A stretch of DNA of 64,000 nt from Kribbella amoyensis (GCF_007828865.1 NZ_VIVK01000001.1:5952001-6016000); one strand, 5' to 3'; positions 27,023-35,373 are shown, counted from the first letter of the stretch. Notes: generated from the letters alone by a model not told the origin. Made by a program: numbers and translations.

Positions 27023-27931
27023 TCAGACCGACGCGGTACCGGCGGCCGTCTGCGCCTCGGCGGCGTCGACGGTCTGCTCCAGCAGCAGCGCGATCGTCAT
27101 CGGGCCGACGCCACCCGGGACCGGGGTGATCAGGCTCGCCACCTCGGTGGCTTCCTCGAAGTGCACATCGCCGACGTTGCCCTCGTTGTACCCCGCGTCC
27201 ACGACCACGGCGCCCGGCTTCAGCCAGCTGCCACGGACGAAGTTCGCCTTGCCGACGGCCGCGACGACGATGTCGGCCTGCCGGACGATGTCCGCGAGAT
27301 CCTTGGTCCGCGAGTGCGTGTAGGTGACCGTCGCGTTCGATGCCAGCAGCAACATCCCGGCCGGCTTCCCGAGAATCGGACTCCGCCCGATCACGACCGC
27401 GTGCGCACCCGACAAGGGCACCTCGTACGCCTCCAGCAGCCGCAGGATCCCGCCCGGCGTACAGGACCGGAACCCCGGTTCGCCGAAAGCCATCGCCGCG
27501 AACGCGTGCATGGTGACGCCGTCGACGTCCTTGGCCGGCGCGATCGCCTCGAAGGCGGCCCGCTCGTCGATCTGCGCCGGGACCGGGTGCTGCAACAGGA
27601 TCCCGTGCACCTCCGGATCCTCGGACAGCTTGGTCAGCTCGGCGACAAGCTCCTCGGTGGTGGTCTCCGCGGGCAGCACGACACTGCGCGAACCGATCCC
27701 GGCCTTCTTGCTCCGGTTCTGCTTCATCCGCACGTACGTCGCGGACGCCGGGTCATCGCCGACCAGCACGGTCGCGAGACACGGCTGTACCCCGGTCCGT
27801 TCCCGCAGAGCCTCGGCCCGGACCGCGGCCTTGGTCACCATCTCCGCGGCGAGCTCGGTCCCGATCATCAACCGGGCCTGGGGCTGCGTGGTCGCGTTGT
27901 CGGCGGACTGGGTGGGGGTGCTCTGGGTCAT
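27023..27931 (-). CDS. folD: Bifunctional methylene-THF dehydrogenase / methenyl-THF cyclohydrolase
   Basis: FolD interconverts 5,10-methylene-, 5,10-methenyl- and 10-formyl-tetrahydrofolate. The 302-residue protein has the family signature SATYVRMKQ with the catalytic Tyr66/Lys70 pair, ILLQHPVP, and the nucleotide-binding GRSPILGKPAGMLL and PGGVGPMTIALL motifs. About 20 residues of Gln/Thr-rich leader precede the fold. AAGGAG lies eight bases before the ATG. A ZTP riboswitch occupies the leader, linking expression to the purine precursor that accumulates when 10-formyl-THF is short. Confidence 0.97.
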   Translation of the reverse strand: MTQSTPTQSADNATTQPQARLMIGTELAAEMVTKAAVRAEALRERTGVQPCLATVLVGDDPASATYVRMKQNRSKKAGIGSRSVVLPAETTTEELVAELTKLSEDPEVHGILLQHPVPAQIDERAAFEAIAPAKDVDGVTMHAFAAMAFGEPGFRSCTPGGILRLLEAYEVPLSGAHAVVIGRSPILGKPAGMLLLASNATVTYTHSRTKDLADIVRQADIVVAAVGKANFVRGSWLKPGAVVVDAGYNEGNVGDVHFEEATEVASLITPVPGGVGPMTIALLLEQTVDAAEAQTAAGTASV

Positions 27932-27967
27932 GGGGCGCGCTCCTTCGGGCGTCGACGAACAGGTCGG

Positions 27968-28050
27968 TTGCCCAGGCGCGCGGCTCGAGCCGGAGGATCC
28001 CGGCAGACCGTTCCCCGGTGGTTCACCACCTCAACGCCAGTAGCGGTCCA
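27968..28050 (-). promoter_or_regulatory. ZTP (pfl) riboswitch controlling folD
   Basis: The minus strand contains the two hallmark pieces of the pfl/ZTP RNA. The first is an ACTGGCG internal-loop motif leading into a GGTGG-TGAA-CCACC stem and CCGGGGAACG, closed by the P1 helix GACCG/CGGTC. The second is the downstream GCGCCTGGGC element that forms the pseudoknot-containing second half. The two are joined by a short linker with its own stem (CCGG...). It ends about 37 bases before the folD ATG, a typical genetic context for this class, which senses the purine intermediate ZMP/ZTP and turns on one-carbon genes. Confidence 0.9.
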
Positions 28051-28170
28051 CTCACCAGAGTAGGCGATCCCCGATCCAGGGCCTCACCCTCACCCTCACC
28101 CCCGCACTCACGCCAACCTCCACTAGACCCTTACGCCCTCGGCACCCAGCCGACTGACGTGTTGTTTGAC

Positions 28171-28234
28171 GGCTGACGGGTTGCAACCTGCCATCGGCCC
28201 AAGAACCCGCTACCGGCCGAACAACCCGTCAGCC
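28171..28234. terminator. 13-bp inverted repeat between the Nudix gene and folD leader
   Basis: Perfect arms GGCTGACGGGTTG (28171-28183) and CAACCCGTCAGCC (28222-28234) enclose 38 bases that hold two imperfect direct repeats (AACCTGCCATCGGCCCAAG and AACCCGCTACCGGCCGAAC). It lies 70 bp past the end of the proteasome operon, so a terminator is the likely reading. Between it and the riboswitch (28051-28170) is C-rich DNA that must hold the folD promoter; no clear boxes were seen. Confidence 0.6.
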
Positions 28235-28304
28235 ATAAGCCGGCGGGGACATCCGGCGGCGGTGCGCCAGCACCTGTACCCGAGGCCGCCGGTCCCCAGA
28301 TCAT

Positions 28305-28964
28305 TCAGAGGAGGCCGGCTCGGTCGAGGGCGTAGTAGGCGGCGTCTGTGCCTGTCATGGTTCCTGGGGTCCGGAGGTCGCGGCGGAAGTCCTCGACGGT
28401 CAGTTCGACCGGGACGCAGTCCTCGTAGTCGTCCAGGTCCTGGTGGCCTTCGGCGCGGCAGTCGCGGGCTATCGCGATGTGCTTGCGATAGAGCGACGAG
28501 GTGGCCGCCAGCCAGCCGACCAGCTCGATCGACCCGCAGCGGTACCCCGTCTCCTCCTCGAGCTCACGGACGGCCGCCGTCGCTGGATCCTCGCCGACGT
28601 CGATCAGGCCGCCGGGGAGGTTCGTGACGACGCGGTCGAGGCCCGGGCGGAACATGCGGACCGTGACGATCCGGCCTTCCGGGGTGAGGGGCAGAACCGT
28701 GATACCGGCCTGGACCCCTTTGGACAGCGCCGGGCTGAACACGTCCCAGTCGACCTCGCGCCCGTCCGGCAACCGGTACCGCCGGACGCGCACGGTGAGG
28801 AACCCGTCGAACCCGGGCCGCTCCCCCAGCACCTCCCACGGCTCCGGATCGCCCGGTCGCCGATCGACGAACTCCGCACCCGGCACCCCGTCGACGCCCC
28901 GAACGAGACCGTCCGCCGTCGGAGTGGATCCGGCGGCGGACGGGTTCGCTTCTCGGTCGGTCAC
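28305..28964 (-). CDS. Nudix hydrolase, last gene of the proteasome operon
   Basis: A 219-residue protein whose Nudix box runs from GGLIDVGEDP to RELEEETGY, matching Gx5Ex7REUxEExGU. The layout resembles ADP-sugar/ADP-ribose pyrophosphatases (NudF-like), with FRPGLDRVVTNLPGG before the box. The start GTG overlaps the prcA stop by four bases, so it is coupled to the proteasome alpha subunit. The last visible residues are DRAGLL. The substrate is not known, and a functional link with pupylation is suggested only by the overlap. pafA often occupies this position in other actinobacteria. Confidence 0.9.
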   Translation of the reverse strand: MTDREANPSAAGSTPTADGLVRGVDGVPGAEFVDRRPGDPEPWEVLGERPGFDGFLTVRVRRYRLPDGREVDWDVFSPALSKGVQAGITVLPLTPEGRIVTVRMFRPGLDRVVTNLPGGLIDVGEDPATAAVRELEEETGYRCGSIELVGWLAATSSLYRKHIAIARDCRAEGHQDLDDYEDCVPVELTVEDFRRDLRTPGTMTGTDAAYYALDRAGLL

Positions 28965-29824
28965 AGGGGGCGGTCGTCGTCCGGGTCTTCCGGGGGCGCG
29001 ACGGGGGCGTCGTCCTCCGGCGGGGCGACCGGGGCGTCGTCGTCGCTGTCGCTCTCGTACGAGCCGCCGTTGACGGACTCCTGCTGCTCGGTGTGCGCGG
29101 CCGGCTCGGCGGGGGCCGTGTCGGGCCGGGACTCCGCGAGGATGCGTTCCAGCGTCTCCTCGGAGATGCGCTTGAACTTGCGGGTCTGGGACCTGGTCCG
29201 GTCCAGCACCGCGACCTCGATCTGGTCGGGCGTCAGCTGCCGCACCTCGGAGCTGTCGTGACCGAGGGCGTCCACCGCCAGCCGGAGCGCACCCGCGAGC
29301 GAGATGCCCTCCTGGTAGTGCTCGCCCACGTAGTCGGCGACCTGCTCGGCCGGACCGCCCATCACCGCGTACCCCCGGACGTCGGCGATGGAGCCGTCGT
29401 AGGTGAGCCGGTAGATCTGGTCGTCGGCACCGGTGGCCCCGATCTCGGCGACCAGGATCTCCACCTCGAGCGGCTTCTCACCGCCGGACGAGAAGATCGC
29501 GCCGAGGGTCTGGGCGTAGGCGTTGGCCAGCGCCCGGCCGGTGACGTCGCGACGGTCGTAGGAGTACCCGCGCATGTCGGCCAGCCGCACGCCGGCGATC
29601 CGCAGGTTCTCGAACTCGTTGTACCGGCCGACCGCGGCGAACGCCATCCGGTCGTAGATCTCGGCGACCTTGTGCAGCGCGGGCGACCGGTTCTCCGCGA
29701 CGAACAGGATGCCGTCGGCGTACTGCAACGCGATCGCGCTGCGACCCTTGGCGATGCCTTTGCGGGCGAAGTCGGCCCGGTCCCGCATCAGCTGCTCGGG
29801 TGAGACGTAGAACGGAACGCTCAT
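28961..29824 (-). CDS. prcA: 20S proteasome alpha subunit
   Basis: PrcA forms the two outer seven-membered gating rings of the 20S proteasome. The 287-residue protein starts MSVPFYVSPEQLMRDRADFARKGIAKGRS, the N-terminal gate region, followed by VAENRSPALHKVAEIYDR and the alpha-type fold. The C-terminal 50 residues are an acidic Pro/Asp/Glu-rich tail (DDDAPVAPPEDDAPVAPPED), a near-duplication longer than in well-studied homologues. It starts 30 bases after prcB ends, and its stop overlaps the Nudix start by four bases. Confidence 0.97.
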   Translation of the reverse strand: MSVPFYVSPEQLMRDRADFARKGIAKGRSAIALQYADGILFVAENRSPALHKVAEIYDRMAFAAVGRYNEFENLRIAGVRLADMRGYSYDRRDVTGRALANAYAQTLGAIFSSGGEKPLEVEILVAEIGATGADDQIYRLTYDGSIADVRGYAVMGGPAEQVADYVGEHYQEGISLAGALRLAVDALGHDSSEVRQLTPDQIEVAVLDRTRSQTRKFKRISEETLERILAESRPDTAPAEPAAHTEQQESVNGGSYESDSDDDAPVAPPEDDAPVAPPEDPDDDRPL

Positions 29825-29854
29825 CGATATCCTTCGTGAACTCGGGGACCAGGC

Positions 29855-30706
29855 TCAGGACAGCGGCGCGGCCGGGCCGTCGGGACGCTGCAGCCGGGCC
29901 GCGACGACGCTGTCGACGATCGCGCCGACCTCGTCCTCGGGCATCCGCTGGTAGCCGTCCGAGGTGACGACACCGACCACCGGGAAGATCCGCCGGGCCA
30001 TGTCCGGCCCACCGGTCGCGGAGTCGTCGTCGGCCGCGTCGTACAGCGACTGGATCGCCGCCGTCACGCACTCGGTCGCCGACAGGTCCTCCCGGTACAG
30101 CTTCTTCAGCGCACCCCGGGCGAACAGCGAGCCCGAACCGACACTGTGGAAGGCCTGCTCCTCGTACCGCCCGCCGGTCGGGTCGTAGGAGAAGATCCGG
30201 CCGCCCTTCAGGTGCTCGTCGTAGCCCGCGAACAGCGGCACCACGGCCAGCCCCTGCATCGCCATCGCCAGGTTGCCCCGGATCAGCGCGCTCAGCCGGT
30301 TGGCCTTGCCGTCCAGGCTGAGCGTGGTCCCTTCCAGCTTCTCGTAGTGCTCCAGCTCCACCTGGAACAGCCGCACCATCTCGACCGCGAGCCCGGCCGA
30401 TCCGGCGATCCCGACGCACGAGTACTCGTCCGCGGGGAACACCTTCTCGATGTCGCGCTGGGCGATGATGTTGCCCATCGTCGCGCGCCGGTCGCCGGCC
30501 ATCACGACGCCGCCCGAGAAGGTGGCGGCGACGATCGTGGTGCCGTGCGGGACGTCTTTGGACAGGTCACCCGTCCCCAGCGACCGCCGTCCGGGCAACA
30601 GGTCGGGCGCGTGCCCGGCCAGGAAGTCCATGAACGACGAGCCGCCTGGGGTCAGGAAGGCTTCCGGCAGCCGGCCGGAGGCATCGAATGTCATCGAGCG
30701 GTTCAC
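29855..30706 (-). CDS. prcB: 20S proteasome beta subunit (catalytic)
   Basis: PrcB is the N-terminal-threonine peptidase subunit. The GTG at 30706 overlaps the pup stop by four bases and gives 283 residues. A propeptide of 55 residues ends PHG, so autocleavage would expose Thr56 (TTIVAATFSGG). The downstream GDRRATMGN supplies the lysine-equivalent region, and SVGSGS and DGYQRMP complete the beta-type fold. Coupling to pup ties the tag and the protease together. An ATG 12 bases further in (MTFDASG) is a possible alternative start. Confidence 0.97.
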   Translation of the reverse strand: MNRSMTFDASGRLPEAFLTPGGSSFMDFLAGHAPDLLPGRRSLGTGDLSKDVPHGTTIVAATFSGGVVMAGDRRATMGNIIAQRDIEKVFPADEYSCVGIAGSAGLAVEMVRLFQVELEHYEKLEGTTLSLDGKANRLSALIRGNLAMAMQGLAVVPLFAGYDEHLKGGRIFSYDPTGGRYEEQAFHSVGSGSLFARGALKKLYREDLSATECVTAAIQSLYDAADDDSATGGPDMARRIFPVVGVVTSDGYQRMPEDEVGAIVDSVVAARLQRPDGPAAPLS

Positions 30707-30912
30707 TCCCCACCCTTTTGCACGAACCCGCGGACGAACTCTTCCGCGTTCTCCTCGAGCACCTCGTCGATCTCGTCCAGGATCGAGTCGACGTCCTCGT
30801 CGAGCCGTTCCTTGCGCTCGGCGACGTCCTCGGAGACCTCGACCTGCTCGACCTCTTCCTCGGTCGACGAACGCTTCGGCTGCTTGTGCTGCTGACCGCC
30901 GTCCTTCGCCAT
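30703..30912 (-). CDS. pup: Prokaryotic ubiquitin-like protein Pup (ends GGE)
   Basis: A 69-residue acidic, largely disordered protein beginning MAKDGGQQHKQPKR and ending FVQKGGE. The C-terminal Gly-Gly-Glu is the form ready for ligation by PafA; Pups ending in Gln need deamidation by Dop first. The ATG at 30912 is chosen because AGGAGG lies eight bases upstream; an in-frame GTG nine bases earlier would overlap the binding site. It lies between dop (58 bases away) and prcB (four-base overlap). Confidence 0.97.
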   Translation of the reverse strand: MAKDGGQQHKQPKRSSTEEEVEQVEVSEDVAERKERLDEDVDSILDEIDEVLEENAEEFVRGFVQKGGE

Positions 30913-30970
30913 GGCACACACCTCCTAGAACCGCTGGAGAGGCCGCCCAACCGACCCCTCTACAGCGACC

Positions 30971-32491
30971 CTACCCGTCGGCACCCCCAGTGATGGTGCG
31001 AACCAGGTCACTCGCGGTGTCGCAGTTATCAAGAAGTGCTCCGACATGGGCTTTCGTGCCCCGCAACGGGTCCAGGGTCGGGATCCGCTGGAGCGATTCG
31101 CGGCCCGGCAGATCGAAGATCACCGAGTCCCAGGAGGCCGCCGCGACCTGCGCCGCGTACTGCTGCATGCAGCGGCCGCGGAAGTACGCGCGGGTGTCCG
31201 TCGGCGGGTGCGAGACCGCCATCCGGATCTCCTCGTCGCTGACCAGGCGCTGCATCCGGCCGGCCTTCACCAGCTTGAAGTACAGCCCCTTGTCCGGCCG
31301 GAGATCGGCGTACTGCAGGTCGACCAGGTGCAGCTTGGAGTCGTCCCAGTCCAGCCCGTCGCGATCGCGGTAGGACTGGAGCAGTTTGAGCTTGGCGACC
31401 CAGTCGAGCCGGTCGGCCAACTGCATCGGGTCCGTGGCGAGCTGGTCGAGCACTTCCTCCCAGCGGTGCAGCACGTCCTTGGTCTGCCGGTCGGCGTCGT
31501 CGCCGTACTTGTCCTCGACGTACTTGCGCGACTGCTCCAGGTACTCGGTCTGCAACTGGACCGCGGTCAGCTTGCGGCCGTCCTTCAGCGTGATCAGGTG
31601 CGTGCAGGACGGGTCGTGGCTGATCTCGTGCAGCGCGGTCACCGGCCGGTCGACGGACAGGTCGTCGGTCAGCCAGCCGTCCTCGATCATCGACAGCACG
31701 AGCGCGGTGGTGCCGACCTTGAGATAGCTGGAGATCTCGGACAGGTTCGCGTCGCCGATGATCACGTGCAGCCGGCGGTACCGGTCCGGGTTCGCGTGCG
31801 GCTCGTCGCGGGTGTTGATGATCGGCCGCTTCAGCGTGGTCTCCAGCCCGACCTCGACCTCGAAGTAGTCGGCCCGCTGGCTGATCTGGAAACCGTGCGC
31901 GGTGCCGTCCTGGCCGAGCCCGACCCGGCCCGCGCCGGTGACCACCTGACGGCTGACGAAGAAGGGAGTCAGGTGCCGCACGATCGACGCGAACGGCGTG
32001 GACCGGCGCATCAGGTAGTTCTCGTGCGAGCCGTACGACGCGCCCTTGTTGTCGGTGTTGTTCTTGTACAGGTTGAGCGGTGGGGCGCCGGGGATCTGCC
32101 GGGCCTGCCGGGCGCCTTCCATGATCACCAGCTCGCCGGCCTTGTCCCAGACCACGACGTCGCGCGGGTTCGTGCACTCCGGCGCGGAGTACTCCGGGTG
32201 GGCGTGGTCGACGTACAACCGGGCGCCGTTGGTGAGGATGACGTTGGCCAGCCCGGTCTCCTCGTCGGTGAGCTGGCTGGAGTCGGCCACCTCCCGGCTC
32301 AGGTCGAAGCCGCGCGCGTCCCGTAACGGGTGCTCCTCGTCGAAGTCCCATCGGGTCTTGCGCGCCAGCGGCTGCGTCTGGGCATAGCCGTTCACCACCT
32401 GGCTCGAGGTCAGCATCGGGTTCGCCCCGGGCTGGCCGGGCACCGAGATGCCGAACTCGGTCTCGGTCCCCATGATCCGCCGCACACTCAT
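30971..32491 (-). CDS. dop: Depupylase/deamidase Dop
   Basis: Dop removes Pup from substrates (and deamidates Gln-ended Pup). The 506-residue carboxylate-amine-ligase-fold protein starts MSVRRIMGTETEFGISVPG, which marks Dop rather than the ligase PafA. It has NGARLYVDHAHPEYSAPEC, YKNNTDNKGASYGSHENYLM, QRADYFEVEVGLET and PPTDTRAYFRG, all conserved in Dop. The insertion after LRDARGFDLSREV corresponds to the Dop loop. Because Pup here already ends in Glu, depupylation is the expected main role. It is the first gene of the dop-pup-prcB-prcA-Nudix operon. Confidence 0.96.
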   Translation of the reverse strand: MSVRRIMGTETEFGISVPGQPGANPMLTSSQVVNGYAQTQPLARKTRWDFDEEHPLRDARGFDLSREVADSSQLTDEETGLANVILTNGARLYVDHAHPEYSAPECTNPRDVVVWDKAGELVIMEGARQARQIPGAPPLNLYKNNTDNKGASYGSHENYLMRRSTPFASIVRHLTPFFVSRQVVTGAGRVGLGQDGTAHGFQISQRADYFEVEVGLETTLKRPIINTRDEPHANPDRYRRLHVIIGDANLSEISSYLKVGTTALVLSMIEDGWLTDDLSVDRPVTALHEISHDPSCTHLITLKDGRKLTAVQLQTEYLEQSRKYVEDKYGDDADRQTKDVLHRWEEVLDQLATDPMQLADRLDWVAKLKLLQSYRDRDGLDWDDSKLHLVDLQYADLRPDKGLYFKLVKAGRMQRLVSDEEIRMAVSHPPTDTRAYFRGRCMQQYAAQVAAASWDSVIFDLPGRESLQRIPTLDPLRGTKAHVGALLDNCDTASDLVRTITGGADG

Positions 32492-32564
32492 GCGATCGAG
32501 CCTACGCGGTCGGGCCCGGGAAAAGCGTTGAACTGTCCACAGGCTCACGTGTGAGACTGCCCGG

Positions 32565-33065
32565 ATGGACGAACTTGTGGCCCTGCTCGACGCCGACGGC
32601 CGGGTCTGCGGCTCCGCACCGCGCTCGGTGATGCGCCGGGACAACCTGCGGCACTCGGCGACCGGCGTCCTGGTCCGCAACGCGGCCGGCGACATCTACG
32701 TGCATCGGCGCACCCCCACCAAGGACGTGTACCCGGCTCGCTACGACTTCATGGCCGGTGGTGTCGTCGCGGCCGGCGAGGACCCGTTCGACGCGGTGGT
32801 GCGGGAGCTGGCCGAGGAGCTCGGCATCTCCGGGGTCGAGCTGGAGAAGCTGCCCGAAGGTGACTACGCCGACGACGACACGAACTACCACGCGTACCTC
32901 TACGCCTGCCGGTGGGACGGTCCGATCCAGCACCAGCCGGAGGAGGTGGACTGGGGAGCGTGGATGACCCCGGCCGAGCTCGTGCAGCGCCTCGACGATC
33001 CGGACTGGTCCTTCGTCCCGGACACGACCGCCCTGCTCGGCTCGTACGTCCGGGCCCTCGTATGA
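32565..33065 (+). CDS. Nudix hydrolase (YfcD-like)
   Basis: A 166-residue Nudix protein starting MDELVALLDADGRVCGSAPR. The Nudix box is within GGVVAAGEDPFDAVVRELAEELGI. The N-terminal ATGVLVRNAAGDIYVHRRTP resembles the YfcD/IDI-like branch, but the substrate is unknown. It is divergent from dop across 73 bases and overlaps the next gene by four bases (ATGA). It is the second Nudix gene in this region and is not closely similar to the one after prcA. Confidence 0.92.
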   Translation: MDELVALLDADGRVCGSAPRSVMRRDNLRHSATGVLVRNAAGDIYVHRRTPTKDVYPARYDFMAGGVVAAGEDPFDAVVRELAEELGISGVELEKLPEGDYADDDTNYHAYLYACRWDGPIQHQPEEVDWGAWMTPAELVQRLDDPDWSFVPDTTALLGSYVRALV

Positions 33066-33805
33066 CGATCACGGACAACGGCTGGGACTCCCGCGCCTGG
33101 CTGGAGGGCTCCTGGGTCCACCGTGAGCCCCGGCGCCCCGAGGTACGGCCGAAGCTGCTCGCCGAGACCCAGCTGCTCCCTTGGCTCGCTCCACAGCTCC
33201 CTGTCCCCGTACCGATCCCCGAGCCCACCGAGTACGGCGTACGTCACCAACTGCTCGTCGGTGAGCCACTGACGGACGGCAGTACCGCGCTGGGCCGGCA
33301 GCTCGGGTCGTTCCTCAAGGCGCTGCACGGGGTCGACCCGGACGAGGCCGTCGCCTACGGCGCCCAGGACCGTGAGACGGCGGCGGCCGAACGCGCTGAG
33401 GTCATGCAGCAGATGCGAGACGAGGTACTGCCGTTGCTGCCGACGGACGTACGCGCTGCGGGAACCGCTCTCCTCGGGCGGCTCGGGCACGTGTTCACCC
33501 AGCTCGTCCACGCGGACCTCGGTCCGGAGCACCTGCGGATCCGGGACGGCCGGGTCGCCGGAATCATCGACTGGACCGACGCGCACATCGGCGATCCCGC
33601 GTTGGACCTGTCCTGGCTGCTCCACAACTCCCCGGCCGGTATCGCGGCAGGCGTGGCCGAGACGTACGAGGTGAGCCACGAACTGCGTGAGCGGGCACGC
33701 GACTGGCACCGGCTCGGCCCGTGGTACGCGGTGCTCTACGGGCTGGAGAACGACCTGCCCGACGAGATCGAGGGTGGGCTGGCCGGAGTACTCGTCCGGC
33801 TGTGA
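33062..33805 (+). CDS. APH-fold small-molecule phosphotransferase
   Basis: A 247-residue protein of the aminoglycoside/macrolide phosphotransferase fold. The catalytic loop is VHADLGPEHLRI (catalytic Asp in HAD), followed by IIDWTDAHIGDPALDLSWLL, where the IDW aspartate is the second metal ligand. The N-lobe is short. The substrate cannot be read from the sequence; resistance is possible, but metabolite kinases are just as common in this group. Its ATG is coupled to the Nudix gene by a four-base overlap, suggesting a joint function. Confidence 0.85.
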   Translation: MTITDNGWDSRAWLEGSWVHREPRRPEVRPKLLAETQLLPWLAPQLPVPVPIPEPTEYGVRHQLLVGEPLTDGSTALGRQLGSFLKALHGVDPDEAVAYGAQDRETAAAERAEVMQQMRDEVLPLLPTDVRAAGTALLGRLGHVFTQLVHADLGPEHLRIRDGRVAGIIDWTDAHIGDPALDLSWLLHNSPAGIAAGVAETYEVSHELRERARDWHRLGPWYAVLYGLENDLPDEIEGGLAGVLVRL

Positions 33806-33853
33806 GGCAACCATTCGGCGGGGTCGTGGTCATTCCCTGATGTGGAGATCATC

Positions 33854-34453
33854 ATGACCGCGTCGGACGCCGCCCGGGCCGCTCCCGACGACGAGGTGTG
33901 GGAGCGGCTCCGGGAGGGCGATCAGAGCGCCCTCGGCGAGTTGTTCGACCGGTACGCAGACGACGTGTACGCCTTCGCGTTCCGGCGGACCGCGTCCTGG
34001 GCCGCGGCCGAGGACGTCGTGCAGGCGACGTTCCTGAGTACCTGGCGCCGGTTCCACCGCGACCCACCGGGCCCGCTCACGGTACCGAGCGCGCGCGGCT
34101 GGCTCCTGGTGGTCGCGGGCAACGAATGCCGCACCCTGTACCGCACCGGCCGGCGGTTGCGCGCGCTGGTGGACCGGCTACCGGATCCGCCGCACAGCCC
34201 CGATCACGCGGGCGAGGTGGCCCGCCGGCTCGACGACGAACGACGGATGTCGGCCGTGCGTCGCGCGGTCGGCAAACTCCCCCGGCACGAACGCGAGACG
34301 CTCGAACTCGTCGTCTGGTCCGGCCTCACCCTCGCCGAGGCGGCCGCGGCCCTCGGTGTCGCCGAAGGAACCGTCAAAGCCCGTCTGCACCGCGCCCGCC
34401 GCCGTTTCCCCGATCTGCTGTCGCGGGTCGCGCTCTCCGAGGAGCTGTCATGA
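33854..34453 (+). CDS. ECF RNA polymerase sigma factor
   Basis: A 199-residue sigma-70-family factor: region 2 (ALGELFDRYADDVYAFAFRR ... AEDVVQATFLSTWRR) and region 4 (LPRHERETLELVVWSGLT, AAALGVAEGTVKARLHRARRRF). The ATG at 33854 is preferred over a GTG 12 bases earlier because GGAG precedes it at the right distance. Its stop overlaps the following membrane protein gene by four bases (ATGA), the typical layout of an ECF factor with its controlling partner. Confidence 0.93.
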   Translation: MTASDAARAAPDDEVWERLREGDQSALGELFDRYADDVYAFAFRRTASWAAAEDVVQATFLSTWRRFHRDPPGPLTVPSARGWLLVVAGNECRTLYRTGRRLRALVDRLPDPPHSPDHAGEVARRLDDERRMSAVRRAVGKLPRHERETLELVVWSGLTLAEAAAALGVAEGTVKARLHRARRRFPDLLSRVALSEELS

Positions 34454-35286
34454 ACACCGATCTCGAACCACCGCCGGTCCCCCGGCTCACCGAGGACCAG
34501 CACAGCCGGCTCCGCTCCCGCGTCCTCACCGCAGCCGACCCGGTGCGGCGTACACAGCGTCGGTGGGTCGCACCGGTCGCTTCGGTGGCCGCCGTCGGTG
34601 CCGTCGTGGCCGGCACCCTGGTCGTCACGAACCGCCCCAGCGAGCCCACCCCGGCCGCCCCCGTCGGCGTCATCGACAAGAGCAAGATCGTGAAGACGCA
34701 GAAGGACCCCGGCGTGATCGATCTCGGTGCTGCGACGCCGACTGAAACAACGGAAGCGGCCAGGGCCTGCCAGTTGCCAGGGGGCGAGCGGACCGAGGTG
34801 CTCTGGAGCCGCAAGGTCGCCGGGCCGGCGCCGCTGAAGGCCGGCCTGGTCGTGCTGGCGAAGCAGACCCCGGGCCAGCCAGGCGGCTTCTACAACCTCG
34901 GTCTGGTCGCCGGTTTCCCCGGCGGTGTCTGCGGCGCGATCCGCGACGCGGACTGGAACCGGCAACCGACCCGCACCGACGGTCTCGTCACGCTCGCCGG
35001 TGCCGGTTCGATCGACTCGCCGGGCGCGGGCAAGGCCGCCCTGGCCGAGTACCGCGCGATCCACCGGGTCCGGCCCGAGATCGCCAGGATCGAGTCACGC
35101 TACGTCTGGCCGAAGGGTCACAGCGCGTGGTTCGCCGGGGTGGTCCAAGGCGGCTTCGCCTTCACGGTCGCCGCGGCGACGATCCCGGCCGGCCAGTACC
35201 AGCCGAGGACGGACGGGCAGAGCGATGTCCGGCAGGAGCTCCGGGCGTTCGACCGGGCCGGCCGGCCGGTACCGGTGACGTCCTGA
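34450..35286 (+). CDS. Membrane protein coupled to the ECF sigma factor, possible regulator
   Basis: A 278-residue protein with about 35 cytoplasmic residues (LTEDQHSRLRSRVLTAADPVRRTQRRW), one membrane helix near 38-60 (VAPVASVAAVGAVVAGTLVV) and a 210-residue extracellular domain. The short inner segment lacks the zinc-binding HxxxCxxC pattern of classical anti-sigma factors. Similar proteins sit after ECF genes in actinobacteria. The topology and four-base overlap with the sigma gene suggest control of the sigma factor or a sensor role. No catalytic motif is seen. Confidence 0.75.
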   Translation: MNTDLEPPPVPRLTEDQHSRLRSRVLTAADPVRRTQRRWVAPVASVAAVGAVVAGTLVVTNRPSEPTPAAPVGVIDKSKIVKTQKDPGVIDLGAATPTETTEAARACQLPGGERTEVLWSRKVAGPAPLKAGLVVLAKQTPGQPGGFYNLGLVAGFPGGVCGAIRDADWNRQPTRTDGLVTLAGAGSIDSPGAGKAALAEYRAIHRVRPEIARIESRYVWPKGHSAWFAGVVQGGFAFTVAAATIPAGQYQPRTDGQSDVRQELRAFDRAGRPVPVTS

Positions 35287-35293
35287 GTCGAAG

Positions 35294-35331
35294 GCTGACC
35301 GGGCGCCAGGGGTACTGAGCGCCCGGTCAGC
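35294..35331. terminator. Bidirectional terminator hairpin
   Basis: Perfect 13-bp arms GCTGACCGGGCGC (35294-35306) and GCGCCCGGTCAGC (35319-35331) with a 12-base loop lie between convergent genes, eight bases after the plus-strand stop. Confidence 0.85.
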
Positions 35332-35373
35332 TGTCCACGGTGGCGACGCCCACCAGGAGGCGTCAGCCGGGCG

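Noticed and set aside
27932..28304. A THF riboswitch upstream of folD
   Set aside because: The sequence lacks the THF consensus and matches the ZTP (pfl) class instead.
30971..32491. Possibility that this gene is the Pup ligase PafA
   Set aside because: The N-terminus (GTETEFGISVPG), the insertion after LRDARGFDLSR and the overall motifs are those of Dop; PafA begins with a different pattern.
33062..33805. Antibiotic resistance gene
   Set aside because: The APH fold is shared by many metabolite kinases; nothing in the sequence or context identifies an antibiotic as substrate.
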